Shown one piece after another: positions 17,151 to 26,500 of a stretch of DNA of 64,000 bases. Source of the stretch: Fuerstiella sp. (GTDB lineage: Bacteria; Planctomycetota; Planctomycetia; Planctomycetales; Planctomycetaceae); contig JAQWOH010000038.1 in the NCBI GenBank assembly GCA_029245955.1, positions 1-64,000 on the forward strand, written 5' to 3'. Within the stretch, counting starts at the first letter, position 1, and each line of letters begins with the position of its first letter. The notes under the pieces were generated by a model, which did not search any database, had not been told where the DNA came from, and saw nothing but the letters and a program-made list of their open reading frames with translations. Both the position numbers and the translations under genes were made by a program.

Positions 17151-17954
17151 CTAGACGAACGCTTCACAGTTCAGCCGGGACAACAGCCAGTTGTCGATGA
17201 AACGCGCGTCATTGCAGCAGGGATCAAGAGGTTCGTCGGTGACTCGAACATCAACTTCAACACCGGCTGATCGCAGCAGTCGCACAGTGTCGAGATTGCA
17301 TGCCAGCGTCTCGTTGGACGCCATTCGGGAAACAGTATGCAGGACGTTCTTGCCTCGCAGGTCTGATTGATTACGGAGCGTTAGTTGCTCGCCGCAGGTC
17401 GGATCAATAACGATCGCTCCGGCGAACCATTCGGGTGATTCACCAAAAAGTCGCAGAGCCGTGTCGCCCCCCGTTCCGGAACCGGCCACGAATATACGTT
17501 CACTGTGGATATGGAAGGCACGACGCAGACGACGGGCGGTTATGTTCACCAGCTTCTTCAGAGGTACCTGACTGAACTCCAGCGAACTGCTGTTCCAGCC
17601 ATAACTGTCAGGTCCGGAGAGTTGTTGATTGCCACGCAGAGCCAGACCGCAGTAGTTCTGATCGCCAATGGCGTTCATTACCAGATCCAGTTCGTTCTCG
17701 CTGCTGTGCTCATCATGAAACCAGATCAGCAGCGGGTATGCGTAGTTCTGTTCGTACTGGTTGGGTACGAACAGCGATACCGGCCAGTCGGATGATGCCA
17801 CGGCATCCTGATCATCGACGTTCTCGCGGCATTCCGAATTGTACTGTGCGCACAATTCCTGGAGTTCGACGGGCATCTGATCAATCTCACTGGTAGGAAC
17901 GAGAAATGATAGGTCGTCGTGGAGATACGATTTTGTCTGAACTCGATTAAACAT
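17151..17954 (-). CDS. Esterase-like alpha/beta hydrolase lacking the nucleophile
   Basis: The protein is 267 residues with no signal peptide. It resembles phospholipase/carboxylesterase-type hydrolases: YAYPLLIWFHDE (71-82), GLALRGN (oxyanion-side strand, 103-109), a helix with RRLRRAFHIHSERIFVAGSG (from 141) and ALRLFGESPEWFAGAIVIDP. At the nucleophile elbow, family members read AGxSxGG, but here the residues are AGSGTGG (157-163), placing Gly160 where Ser belongs. The usual C-terminal Gly-His before the last helix is also absent (DEPLDPCC instead). If the alignment holds, two of three catalytic residues are missing, so I call it a probable pseudoenzyme. It is transcribed alone, ending at the terminator at 17061-17107. 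Confidence 0.7.
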   Translation of the reverse strand: MFNRVQTKSYLHDDLSFLVPTSEIDQMPVELQELCAQYNSECRENVDDQDAVASSDWPVSLFVPNQYEQNYAYPLLIWFHDEHSSENELDLVMNAIGDQNYCGLALRGNQQLSGPDSYGWNSSSLEFSQVPLKKLVNITARRLRRAFHIHSERIFVAGSGTGGDTALRLFGESPEWFAGAIVIDPTCGEQLTLRNQSDLRGKNVLHTVSRMASNETLACNLDTVRLLRSAGVEVDVRVTDEPLDPCCNDARFIDNWLLSRLNCEAFV

Positions 17955-18049
17955 AAATCACTTCCGTGACAGCGTTGTGAGGAGATGAATAAGAAACTTC
18001 GCCAACCCTGCGAAGCAGATTTTCCGATGTTGCCAACAATCCGCTGGGA

Positions 18050-18721
18050 TCAGCTGTTGACGCCATCTTTGGAAAACGTGTCCCGAACCACGTCCTGCAG
18101 TCGGAAATACTTACCCGGACAGTCTGTTGGTTTGACAGCATTGTGCCCTATTACCAGACGGGACGGGATGTGATATCGGTTCGAAAGCTGCCCAATCAGG
18201 GTGCGAACAGCTTTCAGTTGATTTGAGGTAGGAGCACTGTTCTGAAAGTTACCGATCAGACAAATGCCGATTCCATTTGCGTTGTGCACAGTACTACCAG
18301 AGTGAGCGCCATGAATCTGCTTTTTCCAGCGGAAGGTCGCCTCGATTTCTCCGTCTTCCATTCCGTTGCCGTTACCGATCACAAAATGGTAACCAATTCC
18401 CAACCAGTAATTTCCGGCACTATCCATACGCTGCCGATGATCGTTATGAATGGATCTCACACTGCCGTTGTTTGTGGCGGAATGATGAATCACCAGGTAA
18501 CGCCATGAATGTTCAGCGTGGGACGGAGGCCATGCAAATGACCCGACGTTCGCGCCATCTGGCAAGGCAAAAAACGTACTCACTGACGGGACAGGCGCCG
18601 CTGCAACTCGGTGACCAAACGTCTGTTTGCAGCAGGTTGTTGACGCCGGGGGCGCAGCGTTCGCCACAAACGCGACGTTCAGCAAGAACAGTACAGATGA
18701 TCTTGTCAGTATAACCGACAT
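18050..18721 (-). CDS. Exported N-acetylmuramoyl-L-alanine amidase (Amidase_2/PGRP fold)
   Basis: The protein is 223 residues; I chose ATG 18721 because it opens a good signal peptide (residues 1-22, ending VANAA). The frame is open upstream to 18814. The Amidase_2 zinc site is complete: IHHS (78-81, His79), GHNAVKPTDCPG (192-203, His193 and Cys201), with YHFVIGNG at 111-118. These enzymes cut the bond between N-acetylmuramic acid and L-alanine of peptidoglycan in the periplasm. This fits the DAP route implied by dapL in the same window and the view that planctomycetes have peptidoglycan. The residues between the signal and the domain (23-70) look like a flexible linker. Confidence 0.88.
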   Translation of the reverse strand: MSVILTRSSVLFLLNVAFVANAAPPASTTCCKQTFGHRVAAAPVPSVSTFFALPDGANVGSFAWPPSHAEHSWRYLVIHHSATNNGSVRSIHNDHRQRMDSAGNYWLGIGYHFVIGNGNGMEDGEIEATFRWKKQIHGAHSGSTVHNANGIGICLIGNFQNSAPTSNQLKAVRTLIGQLSNRYHIPSRLVIGHNAVKPTDCPGKYFRLQDVVRDTFSKDGVNS

Positions 18722-19128
18722 AATGAGTACGAGACGGGGTTGAGGTCGGGGAGAAAATTTGAGGGAGACCACCGTGGTCCGTGAACGGTTTTTCCAGCCC
18801 TGCTGCCTCCACAAGTCAACCTGGTTCCTGCATGTGCTGTGGGGCAGCAGCGTCGTCGTAAACAGAGGCCTTGTGCAGGAATGTTTCTGAGGTACTTCGG
18901 AAATCTACCTCTGCCTTGAAATACTGTCAACGAGGGCATGGCGGACAACGTCGCTCACGCGAATTCTCACACCGGCGTCGCGCTAAGCGGGGTAGTCCGC
19001 GTCGACTCTGAGGCCTTGATGTCTCACCTCATATCTTGCGCCGGCTGCCAGGATTCGCTACGTGTTGCGTTGGCGTCGCAGTTCACTCTCTCTGAGAATT
19101 CTTTCCAGGAGAGTCAAAGTTTCCGGTG
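18722..19128. other. Interval upstream of the amidase
   Basis: No convincing gene. Just past the stop of the upstream minus-strand gene, another minus frame stays coding-like (VQLTPETLTLLERILRESEL, about 19138-19065) and ends at a TAG. This may be a short overlapping frame or the original C-terminus of that gene after a frameshift. The 18722-18820 part should carry the amidase promoter. Confidence 0.35.
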
Positions 19129-20706
19129 TCAGCTGAACATGAACCAGGGATAGGTCCGACAATTGGTGGCGTCCTGCTGTTCAGCGGAAAGTGCAGTCAG
19201 GTGTCTTAACTGTGGTTCAAATTCAGCCGACACTTCATCCCGAATCTGATTCGTGATGGTCTGGATCGTCGTGCCGATCAGCCTGGCAGACTGTCCGCTG
19301 GCACGGGCGCGCTTCATATCTGCCACAGCCGCTGCTTTGGACTCACACAGTCGTACCAGCCGGGAATTCAAGTTGTCACTGAACACGCCGGAGTCAAAGT
19401 GTCTCTGTGGGTTGTACTGCAGATCTCGCAATTGACTTCGAATCGTATCCAGCCGTTCCAGTTCCTGTTTGTCTTTGACGAACAGGAACCGTGACGCACT
19501 GGCGACACTAAATGGTGGTGGTTCGACATTCCACCAGGTTCGGACGAATTCATTGGTAAAGCGATCGTAGCGGCTGCCTCCTGCGCCATGCACAAACAGA
19601 TCGCTGAACAACAGACGCAGCGACGCCGTGATCAGTGCTCCGCGTGGCACGATCTGAATGTTCTGCAGCAGCATGGGTTCCAGTGACTCAGCAGTAATGC
19701 TGCCGGTAAAGGAGTCAATTGTGTGGCCATTTGCTGTCAGGCGAGTGACGTTGTCTTCGAACTGGACTTCCAGAACATGGCGTGTTTTTGGGTCATGACT
19801 GATGACCCAAAAGGGAAGTTCACAACTGTGGTTCGTGATTTTCAGACTGGGAAAAGGATTCGCTGTATTACGAATTCCGTTTTCATCACGGTACACTTCT
19901 AACGATGCGTTATAGGCCGCTGCAAAACTTCGTGCCTGTTTCAGGATGTCTGCCGTGAAAGCCAGCATCTCCGGGAATGCACTGATCGCAGAAAACGGCA
20001 GCTCCAGCATGCGGTCACCGATGCGGCGCTGCCACCTCATGATTGTATTGGACGCTGCGGCAGAAGCTTTGGCAGCGGACAGTTGCGCAAATCCCTGAAA
20101 CGTCCGGGTAACAGCTGCCGCAGAGTCGGGCAGAGACAGGTCCTTCAATGGACTGGCGACCAGTTCGCCCAATTGCTGCAGTTCCGCGGCCGACTTCAGT
20201 CGAGCGTGAGCAAACAGGCCGTTTGAATTTGCGAGTGATTCGACTTTAAGAGTGGCTAATGCCGTTGGAGACGGATCAACGCCTGAATCTGCAGCATCGG
20301 CGTTGGCGTGCGGATAACTGAACTGGCCGGCGTCGCCGGAATCTGTGTCGATTACCACAGCCACCGCAATTGCATGGGAATCGGCCGCGACCTGCTGAGT
20401 CATTTCGTACTTGAACGTCAGGCCGGAGTGGAAAACGACGGGTTGGTGCCCGGTCATCAAGATCGGCTGTTCGGCTGGCTGACCAGTGAGGACTCGGGCG
20501 TTACCGGTCGGCAGGTCGGCGTCGTCCCTTAGTGTGTGCAGTTGCAGTACATGTTTCTCTGCTGCTGAAACGAGTCGTTTTCTGGCTGCAGTCCGCAGGG
20601 CGTCGAGTCGCGAGTTGTCCAGTGAATGGATTGTCAGCAGGCCCGCCCACTCATCGATGGCCGGTGCGAGCCGAACGTCAGTGTATTTTGAAGTTGCCGG
20701 CGTCAT
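19129..20706 (-). CDS. BshC-like protein of unknown function
   Basis: The protein is 525 residues with no signal peptide. TGHQPVVFHSGLTFKYEM (about 85-102) resembles the TGQQaGlftGPlytiyK motif of BshC, the cysteine-adding enzyme of bacillithiol synthesis. The late segment RALITASLRLLFSDLFVHGAGGSRYDRFT fits the BshC RPLYQD/GPGE region loosely. The C-terminus is a predicted coiled coil, also as in BshC. The match is partial, and the DHD signature expected after the first motif reads DTDSGD here, so function is uncertain. The neighbours downstream (amidase) and upstream (DUF58/MoxR, 196 bases away) do not clarify it. A second frame remains open past the stop, see 18722-19128. Confidence 0.6.
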   Translation of the reverse strand: MTPATSKYTDVRLAPAIDEWAGLLTIHSLDNSRLDALRTAARKRLVSAAEKHVLQLHTLRDDADLPTGNARVLTGQPAEQPILMTGHQPVVFHSGLTFKYEMTQQVAADSHAIAVAVVIDTDSGDAGQFSYPHANADAADSGVDPSPTALATLKVESLANSNGLFAHARLKSAAELQQLGELVASPLKDLSLPDSAAAVTRTFQGFAQLSAAKASAAASNTIMRWQRRIGDRMLELPFSAISAFPEMLAFTADILKQARSFAAAYNASLEVYRDENGIRNTANPFPSLKITNHSCELPFWVISHDPKTRHVLEVQFEDNVTRLTANGHTIDSFTGSITAESLEPMLLQNIQIVPRGALITASLRLLFSDLFVHGAGGSRYDRFTNEFVRTWWNVEPPPFSVASASRFLFVKDKQELERLDTIRSQLRDLQYNPQRHFDSGVFSDNLNSRLVRLCESKAAAVADMKRARASGQSARLIGTTIQTITNQIRDEVSAEFEPQLRHLTALSAEQQDATNCRTYPWFMFS

Positions 20707-20902
20707 TAGAAAAAAAGAACGTCATTGATCCGTTTGTAGTGTGTTGCCATGCCATCAGAATATGGCGGTGTGACGCTGATGGTGTAAGGGCGGGGCCCGG
20801 AAATTCGCGCGTTTTTCCTGGATCAGTAGCCAGTGTTTCCGGATGTTCGGTAATTGTGACGTCGCCTGGAGAATTGCAGCAGCCCCCAATTGACTCGGGG
20901 TT

Positions 20903-21790
20903 TCACCGCAGACGTCGTTCACGCGACTCAAAAAAGCGACGAAGACTGGTGGCGTACGATTCGACCGTGTTAATCGACAATTGGTCGACTCCGGCACGCC
21001 GCAGTCCGGTGGATAATTCGTCTAGAGTGTTTTCTGCTCGTTCCGCGAACAGACGACGCACTTCGGGATGTCGGGTATCGACTTCAACAACCTCACCGGA
21101 TTCTGCGTCACGAAGCCTGACAAAGCCCACATCCGGCAGAGTCTGCTCACGAGGGTCGACGACCGTGATCGCCACAAGGTCGTGCCGGCCATTGGAAATA
21201 GCGAGCGCCCTGCGTGAGGCCTCTGCCTGAAAATCGCTGATGAGAAAAACGACTGCGCGCCGCTTTTGAACTCGATTCAGATACTGCAGCGCTGCTTCCA
21301 GATTCGTTTCCTGCCTAACCGGATCGACGGCCAGCATTTCCCGTATGAGTCGCAGAACGTTGCTCTTGCCTTTGCGCGGCGGAAAATAATGATGCACTTC
21401 ATCGGCGAACAGCTGCAAGCCGACTTTGTCATTATTCTTCAACGCGGAAAACATGAGCAGTGCAGTCATTTCAACCATGACATCCAGCTTCGACTGATGA
21501 CCGGAGCCGAAGCTGCCGGACGCGGAAATGTCGACCATGAACAAAACGGTCAGCTCCCGTTCTTCACTGAATCGTTTGATGAACGGCGTTCCCGCGCGAG
21601 CTGTCACGTTCCAGTCGATCGTGCGGATTTCGTCTCCCGGCTGATATTCACGAACTTCATCAAATTCCATCCCGCGGCCACGAAAAACGCTTCGGTACTG
21701 TCCAGCCAGCAGGTCGTTGACAGAACGGTTCGCGACAATCTGAATGCGCTGCACTTTGCGGAGAATCTCAGCTACCGATCGATCGCTCAT
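20903..21790 (-). CDS. DUF58 protein (von Willebrand A-like), MoxR partner
   Basis: The protein is 295 residues. It carries the DUF58 core FDEVREYQPGDEIRTIDWNVTARAG split over residues about 43-67, then a vWA-like fold opening with FMVDISASGSFG (MIDAS-type DxSxS, about 89-100) and a later VFLISDF. The DUF58 and MoxR genes overlap by four bases (ATGA), so translation is coupled. In this common pair the MoxR ATPase acts as a chaperone and the DUF58/vWA protein as adaptor, often for secreted or envelope complexes. Unusually for planctomycetes, no BatA/BatB-type membrane genes follow here. Function beyond the pair is inferred. Confidence 0.88.
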   Translation of the reverse strand: MSDRSVAEILRKVQRIQIVANRSVNDLLAGQYRSVFRGRGMEFDEVREYQPGDEIRTIDWNVTARAGTPFIKRFSEERELTVLFMVDISASGSFGSGHQSKLDVMVEMTALLMFSALKNNDKVGLQLFADEVHHYFPPRKGKSNVLRLIREMLAVDPVRQETNLEAALQYLNRVQKRRAVVFLISDFQAEASRRALAISNGRHDLVAITVVDPREQTLPDVGFVRLRDAESGEVVEVDTRHPEVRRLFAERAENTLDELSTGLRRAGVDQLSINTVESYATSLRRFFESRERRLR

Positions 21791-22776
21791 GGTACCGGGA
21801 CCGCGCTAAGAATTTTTCGAATGACGTCGTCCGACGTCATTTCTTCAGCTTCCGCCTCGTACGTCAGGGTGACTCGGTGTCGCAGGACATCGAAGGCGAT
21901 GTCCTTGACATCCTGCGGCGTCACGTAGCCGCGACCGTTCAGGAATGCGATGGCACGAGCTCCTTTGCCCAGAAAAATACTGGCTCGGGGTGATGCGCCG
22001 AAGTCCACCAGCTGAGCAATGTCGTTCAGTTTGAACGCTTTGGGGTCGCGCGTGGCGCGTACGATGGAAACGATGTAATCCTTAACCTGATCGTCAATGT
22101 AAATCATGCGAACCACATCCTGCATATCAAAAATGTCCTGTGGGGCGAGGACGGACTGAACCGGACGTACAGTTTCGTTCAGTGCCATGTCCAGAACTTT
22201 CCGCTCTTCGTCCGGCTCCGGGTAGGTGATCGTGACCTTCAGCATGAAGCGGTCGACCTGTGCTTCCGGCAGCGGATATGTTCCCTCCTGTTCGATTGGA
22301 TTCTGGGTGGCCAGCACAAGGAACGGCCGGTCCAGCGAATAAGATTCGTTCCCGATCGTGACTTGCCGTTCCTGCATAGCTTCCAGCAGAGCAGACTGAA
22401 CTTTCGATGGAGCGCGGTTGATTTCGTCAGCCAGCACCAGATTGCTGAAGATCGGGCCCTTGCGAGTCGTAAACGATCCGTCGCCGGGGACGTAGATCAT
22501 CGTGCCGATCAGGTCCGCCGGCAGCAGGTCGGGCGTGAACTGTATGCGGCTGAAATCGACAGATAGAGCCTGGGCCAGCGCCGTGATCACTGTTGTCTTG
22601 GCCAGGCCAGGGACACCTTCCAGCAGGACGTGCCCTTCGGTCAATAATCCCACCATCAGGCGGGACACCATGGCATCCTGGCCCACCACAACTTTTCCCA
22701 ATTCTGCATTCAAGCGAAGAATCAGATCGGATTTTTCCCCCACCTTTTCCTTAATGTGCTGAATATCCGCGTGCAT
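21787..22776 (-). CDS. MoxR-family AAA+ ATPase
   Basis: The protein is 329 residues. ATG 22776 is preceded by GAAGG at good spacing; the frame also has a TTG four codons earlier. AAA+ motifs are intact: Walker A GVPGLAKT (about 55-62), Walker B LVLADEINRAPSKVQSALLEAM, sensor 1 LATQNPIEQEGTYPLPEAQVDRF and a C-terminal lid region with DFGASPRAS. This is the standard MoxR sequence layout. It forms the first gene of an operon with the DUF58 gene, with a four-base overlap. MoxR ATPases assist the maturation or activation of protein complexes through their vWA partners. Confidence 0.93.
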   Translation of the reverse strand: MHADIQHIKEKVGEKSDLILRLNAELGKVVVGQDAMVSRLMVGLLTEGHVLLEGVPGLAKTTVITALAQALSVDFSRIQFTPDLLPADLIGTMIYVPGDGSFTTRKGPIFSNLVLADEINRAPSKVQSALLEAMQERQVTIGNESYSLDRPFLVLATQNPIEQEGTYPLPEAQVDRFMLKVTITYPEPDEERKVLDMALNETVRPVQSVLAPQDIFDMQDVVRMIYIDDQVKDYIVSIVRATRDPKAFKLNDIAQLVDFGASPRASIFLGKGARAIAFLNGRGYVTPQDVKDIAFDVLRHRVTLTYEAEAEEMTSDDVIRKILSAVPVP

Positions 22777-22944
22777 GACTACCTTCAAAAAACGTGTTGT
22801 GCAACTCTCCGGATCGGCAATGGTGCCACTGAATCAACGATATTCTGCCATTTGGCATTGTGTGATTTCAATAGACCGTGGGTTGCGTCCTGCAATTGAT
22901 TGGTTGTGGACCATCACCACAGTCTGGTTATCTGCGGCGCAATG

Positions 22945-22982
22945 AAAAACCTGACGACGTCACGGTGACGCTGTCAGGTTTC
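22945..22982 (-). terminator. Intrinsic terminator after the DUF3352-like gene
   Basis: On the minus strand, AAACCTGAC pairs with GTCAGGTTT, with an inner CGTCAC/GTGACG stem, and five Ts close it. It lies about 30 bases past the stop of the 23013-24755 gene. Confidence 0.8.
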
Positions 22983-23012
22983 GTGATCTCGCCCGTCAGA
23001 GCAGGCTGTCAA

Positions 23013-24755
23013 CTATTCGCTCAGCTGAAACGCTTCAACGAACAGTCCGTTTTCGTCTTTCTTGGCGTAACTGCCGGCAGGGTGGACGTACTTGGCAACG
23101 GCTTCAAACGGCGGCAGCGTGGTGAAGTCGACCTTGTCAAACAACTCGTCCATGCCGGGAAACTGTTCAGCCGCCATGCCGCTTTGCAGCATTTCGTAAA
23201 TCGACCGATACTGCTCTGCCGGACGACTGAACTGGATGGACAGAGCGTTGTCAGGAAAATGCTCGGCCACACGGCGGTAGTCCGACGACTCAGAAAGAGA
23301 AGGAATGTCACTGTCATTTCGAAGAGTTTGTTCCAGCAGCGATGTTCCCACACCAATCATCAGGCGGCCGCCGGAAACCACGGTCCCGACTGACTGTCCC
23401 TCTTCCGGCCCCGCGATTTCATAAAGTGTCGCGCCCTGAAATTCTCGGGTTTCCATGCCCGATAATCCTGCGATTTTTGCCAGTACGTCTGCAGCGGATT
23501 CGTCGTCACGAACGCCGAGTGCCACCAGCATCTGATCGCCGCCGTAGCCGGCACGTCCACCAGGAGCGCCAACCAGACGAATCTGTCCCGTCAGTTGGTC
23601 AATGATGTCTTTCTTGACGTGCAGGCCCGGCCCACTGAGCGCCATCCGGTCCAGCTGTCCGGCGACAAATCCAGGACTGTTAAATTGATCGACCAGTGAC
23701 TCAATGGCAGTAAATGCGTCAGCGATTTTCCACTTCATGGCGACGTAAGTCGTCGCGTCTTCTTTAACCCATTCCGGAGGTGCCTGATCTCCTTCGTCCA
23801 GCTGAAAGACCTGCATCAGCCCCGTCGGTGGTTGTTCACTGTAGAACACGGACCGCTGAATCGCTTCGAAGTCGCCGTTACCGGATTCGGCAATGGTCCC
23901 GATAGCCTTGAGCTGTGCCAGTCCTGTCTGTGGCAGGAAGCCTAACGCCATGGCTCCGCCCATCGTTGCCTGCGGACCCAGTGACCCTGAGGTGATCAGA
24001 TTTGTGATCAGGCCGATGGGGTCAAGAAAAAACGTACTTAATGACGTTCTGTCGCCAGCCTGGCAGCGAGACAGAATGTAGGAATAGGCTTCGTTACTGG
24101 TAAACGCATCAGAGTCTTCTCCGTCCCAGTTCGTCAGCGCCGATTCCAGCAGTTCGCTGCGGTTGGAGATGACTAATCTGCTGTCTTTCACAAACCATCC
24201 GAACTCTTTGGCAAGGGGGGTTGGTGCGTTGCCTGTGTATTGGATCTGAAACATTGACAACTCAGTCCCGTCAAAGAGTTCGTCCTCGTGACTTAGTTTC
24301 GGAATGTTCGACAGTGCGTTCACGGCTTTGGCCAGCAGGTCCTGCATCTGCTGTTCGCTGTCGCCGAAGTCCACGAAAATCACCGCACCCATCTGGTTGC
24401 CTTCCGCCGCGGATACAGCCATTGAAATTTCGCCGCTTGGAATCTGCAGAAACTCCTGCAGGGTAAGTCCCAGCACTTCTTCAACCTGAACCAGTCCTTC
24501 ATTCAGCTCAGAGCTGAACGCATTGTCGACTTCAGCTTTGAATGCATCCAGAGCGGGATCATTCCACATCTGGCCGATCGACGATTCTGCGAAGTGGTTT
24601 TTTAGTGTTGTGACGCTGGGGAACGACACGTATAGAAACGTCTGTTTCGGCAGGATCTGGTCACTGAGCACTCTGCCGGTTTGTGCCTGTGCCGTAAAAA
24701 CGGTAGCCAGAATCGTGGAAACAGTCAGTACACCTGTCAACAAAGCTCGATACAT
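23013..24755 (-). CDS. Exported DUF3352-like planctomycete protein
   Basis: The protein is 580 residues with a signal peptide ending at TAQAQ (about residue 25). The start of the mature part, LPKQTFLYVSFPSVTTLKNHF, and the pattern of repeated alpha/beta units (each with a 'G..W...D..L.I.....LL..AL' element) resemble DUF3352-type proteins, which are abundant in planctomycetes and cyanobacteria. No catalytic motif is visible. The hinge WVKEDATTYVAMKWKIADAFTAI suggests a duplicated architecture. It is probably periplasmic, with its own terminator at 22945-22982. Function unknown. Confidence 0.75.
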   Translation of the reverse strand: MYRALLTGVLTVSTILATVFTAQAQTGRVLSDQILPKQTFLYVSFPSVTTLKNHFAESSIGQMWNDPALDAFKAEVDNAFSSELNEGLVQVEEVLGLTLQEFLQIPSGEISMAVSAAEGNQMGAVIFVDFGDSEQQMQDLLAKAVNALSNIPKLSHEDELFDGTELSMFQIQYTGNAPTPLAKEFGWFVKDSRLVISNRSELLESALTNWDGEDSDAFTSNEAYSYILSRCQAGDRTSLSTFFLDPIGLITNLITSGSLGPQATMGGAMALGFLPQTGLAQLKAIGTIAESGNGDFEAIQRSVFYSEQPPTGLMQVFQLDEGDQAPPEWVKEDATTYVAMKWKIADAFTAIESLVDQFNSPGFVAGQLDRMALSGPGLHVKKDIIDQLTGQIRLVGAPGGRAGYGGDQMLVALGVRDDESAADVLAKIAGLSGMETREFQGATLYEIAGPEEGQSVGTVVSGGRLMIGVGTSLLEQTLRNDSDIPSLSESSDYRRVAEHFPDNALSIQFSRPAEQYRSIYEMLQSGMAAEQFPGMDELFDKVDFTTLPPFEAVAKYVHPAGSYAKKDENGLFVEAFQLSE

Positions 24756-25019
24756 CGAACTAACCTTAGTTTAAGCGGAACGAGTGGTGGAGTGTGGCAG
24801 AGCAGCCCAGCCCGGCCGAACCCGGCCAAGCGTAAAACGGTCGGTGACTATAGCTGATTGCCATTCGCACGAACAGCATACTCTGAAGTAATTGATGGTG
24901 GTCTTGCCGAGGGCTGGTCCTTTGCGATTATCAGCCAGCTGAGCCGTCCCGGGAACTCGATTCGCACGCCGACTTAGATTCCTGGCTCGTTTTCTGATAA
25001 TTGTCAGCAACCTCACAGG

Positions 25020-26210
25020 TCAGATATCCAGTTCCCCCACGATATGTTTGCCGATGTTCAGGCATGCGGTGGCCGCGGGAGACGGTGCATTGCAGACATT
25101 CAGCACTCGATCCTTTCGCAGAACCAAGAAATCGTCGACAAGTTTTCCTTCAGGTGCGAGTGCCTGAGCACGCACTCCGGCCGGTGCCGCCACAAGGTGC
25201 TCACTGCTGATTTCCGGCACCAGCTTCTGCAATGCTCGAACAAACGCGGCTTTGGACAGTGAACGCCAGATTTCGCCGGCCCCCGTCTTCCAGTATCGCA
25301 GCGCCAGACGCAGGAATCCGGGGTAAGTGAGCGATTCAAACAGATCCCGCAGATTGATCTGTCCCCACGAGTATCCTTCCCGCGACAGGGCCAGAACGGC
25401 GTTGGGGCCGCATTCGACGCCGCCTTCGATCATGCGAGTAAAGTGCACTCCCAGAAACGGAAATTGGGGGTCCGGCACCGGATAAATCAGCGACTGACAG
25501 AGATATTCGGCTTCGGGCACCAGGGTGTAATATTCGCCACGAAACGGCACGATTTGTTCCTTCATCGCCTGCCCGGACATGCGCGCCATGCGGTCACTGT
25601 GCAGCCCCGTGCAGTTCACGACCTGAGTCGCTTCCACTGCCCCGTCCGGCGTGACAAGAGTTACGAAGTCCGTCGCCTGCCGAATATTGATCACCCGCGA
25701 ATTGAATCGTATCCTGACACCTCGACTTTCAAGGATTTCACCCAGCTTTGTGCACACTCCCGGATAATCCACGATGCCAGCTTCCGGTACATGAATGGCC
25801 CTGATGCCAGCCGTATGAGGCTCAAGTTCTTTCAGTCGGTCCCGGTCAATGATCTCACATTTTACTCCGTTCTGGCGCCCGCGACTGAGAATATTGTCCA
25901 GCGTCGCGAACTGAGTTTCACTGGTTGCGACGATCACTTTTCCTGTCTGGTTCCAGGCGACATCGTGTTCTGTGCAGAACGCTTCCAGCGCAACCTTGCC
26001 TTCACGACAGTTCTTCGCACGCAGGGAGCCGGGTTTGTAGTAGATACCTGAATGAATCACGCCTGAATTGCGGCCCGTCTGGTGGAATGCCAACGACGAT
26101 TCCTTTTCCAGTAACACGATCTTTTGGTCTGGATGACGTTCCGAAATCTGCCACGCCGTCGCGAGACCGACGATTCCGCCTCCGATTACTGCGACATCAA
26201 ATTGCGACAT
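25020..26210 (-). CDS. lhgO: L-2-hydroxyglutarate oxidase
   Basis: The protein is 396 residues from ATG 26210, where the flavoprotein dinucleotide fold begins: FDVAVIGGGIVGLATAW. The upstream open frame to 26417 has no homology-like content. The family signature HQTGRNSGVIHSGIYYKPGS is split around residues 43-62, with CREGK next. Later segments are FRGEYYTL, YPVPDPQFPFLGVHFT and VCNAPSPAATA. LhgO oxidises L-2-hydroxyglutarate to 2-oxoglutarate and passes electrons to the quinone pool; older annotation called it hydroxyglutarate oxidase YgaF. The gene seems monocistronic. Homologues of unknown specificity exist, but the match here is long and ungapped. Confidence 0.92.
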   Translation of the reverse strand: MSQFDVAVIGGGIVGLATAWQISERHPDQKIVLLEKESSLAFHQTGRNSGVIHSGIYYKPGSLRAKNCREGKVALEAFCTEHDVAWNQTGKVIVATSETQFATLDNILSRGRQNGVKCEIIDRDRLKELEPHTAGIRAIHVPEAGIVDYPGVCTKLGEILESRGVRIRFNSRVINIRQATDFVTLVTPDGAVEATQVVNCTGLHSDRMARMSGQAMKEQIVPFRGEYYTLVPEAEYLCQSLIYPVPDPQFPFLGVHFTRMIEGGVECGPNAVLALSREGYSWGQINLRDLFESLTYPGFLRLALRYWKTGAGEIWRSLSKAAFVRALQKLVPEISSEHLVAAPAGVRAQALAPEGKLVDDFLVLRKDRVLNVCNAPSPAATACLNIGKHIVGELDI

Positions 26211-26500
26211 AAAAGAAGCTTCTACAGCGGAGGAAACATATAAACGAACGGGATACGGTTGTACCCGGGCACCTGACTCCGACCCGGTGCAGACGGCACT
26301 CTGTCCAGTGAGGTTGCGAAGAACAAGCCTGCTGACCGGCAACTCATCCACTGATTTGTAGCTGCAAACGGTACCCTTGTCTTGATTTGTTTGGAATTGT
26401 CGCAAGGATTTCCGCATTCTGAGCGTCTGTTTGTTGTGGACTTCTGCTCCGCTGACGAGTTGACGTATTGATGTTCGGTGAGCCCCGGAAAGAAAACCAA

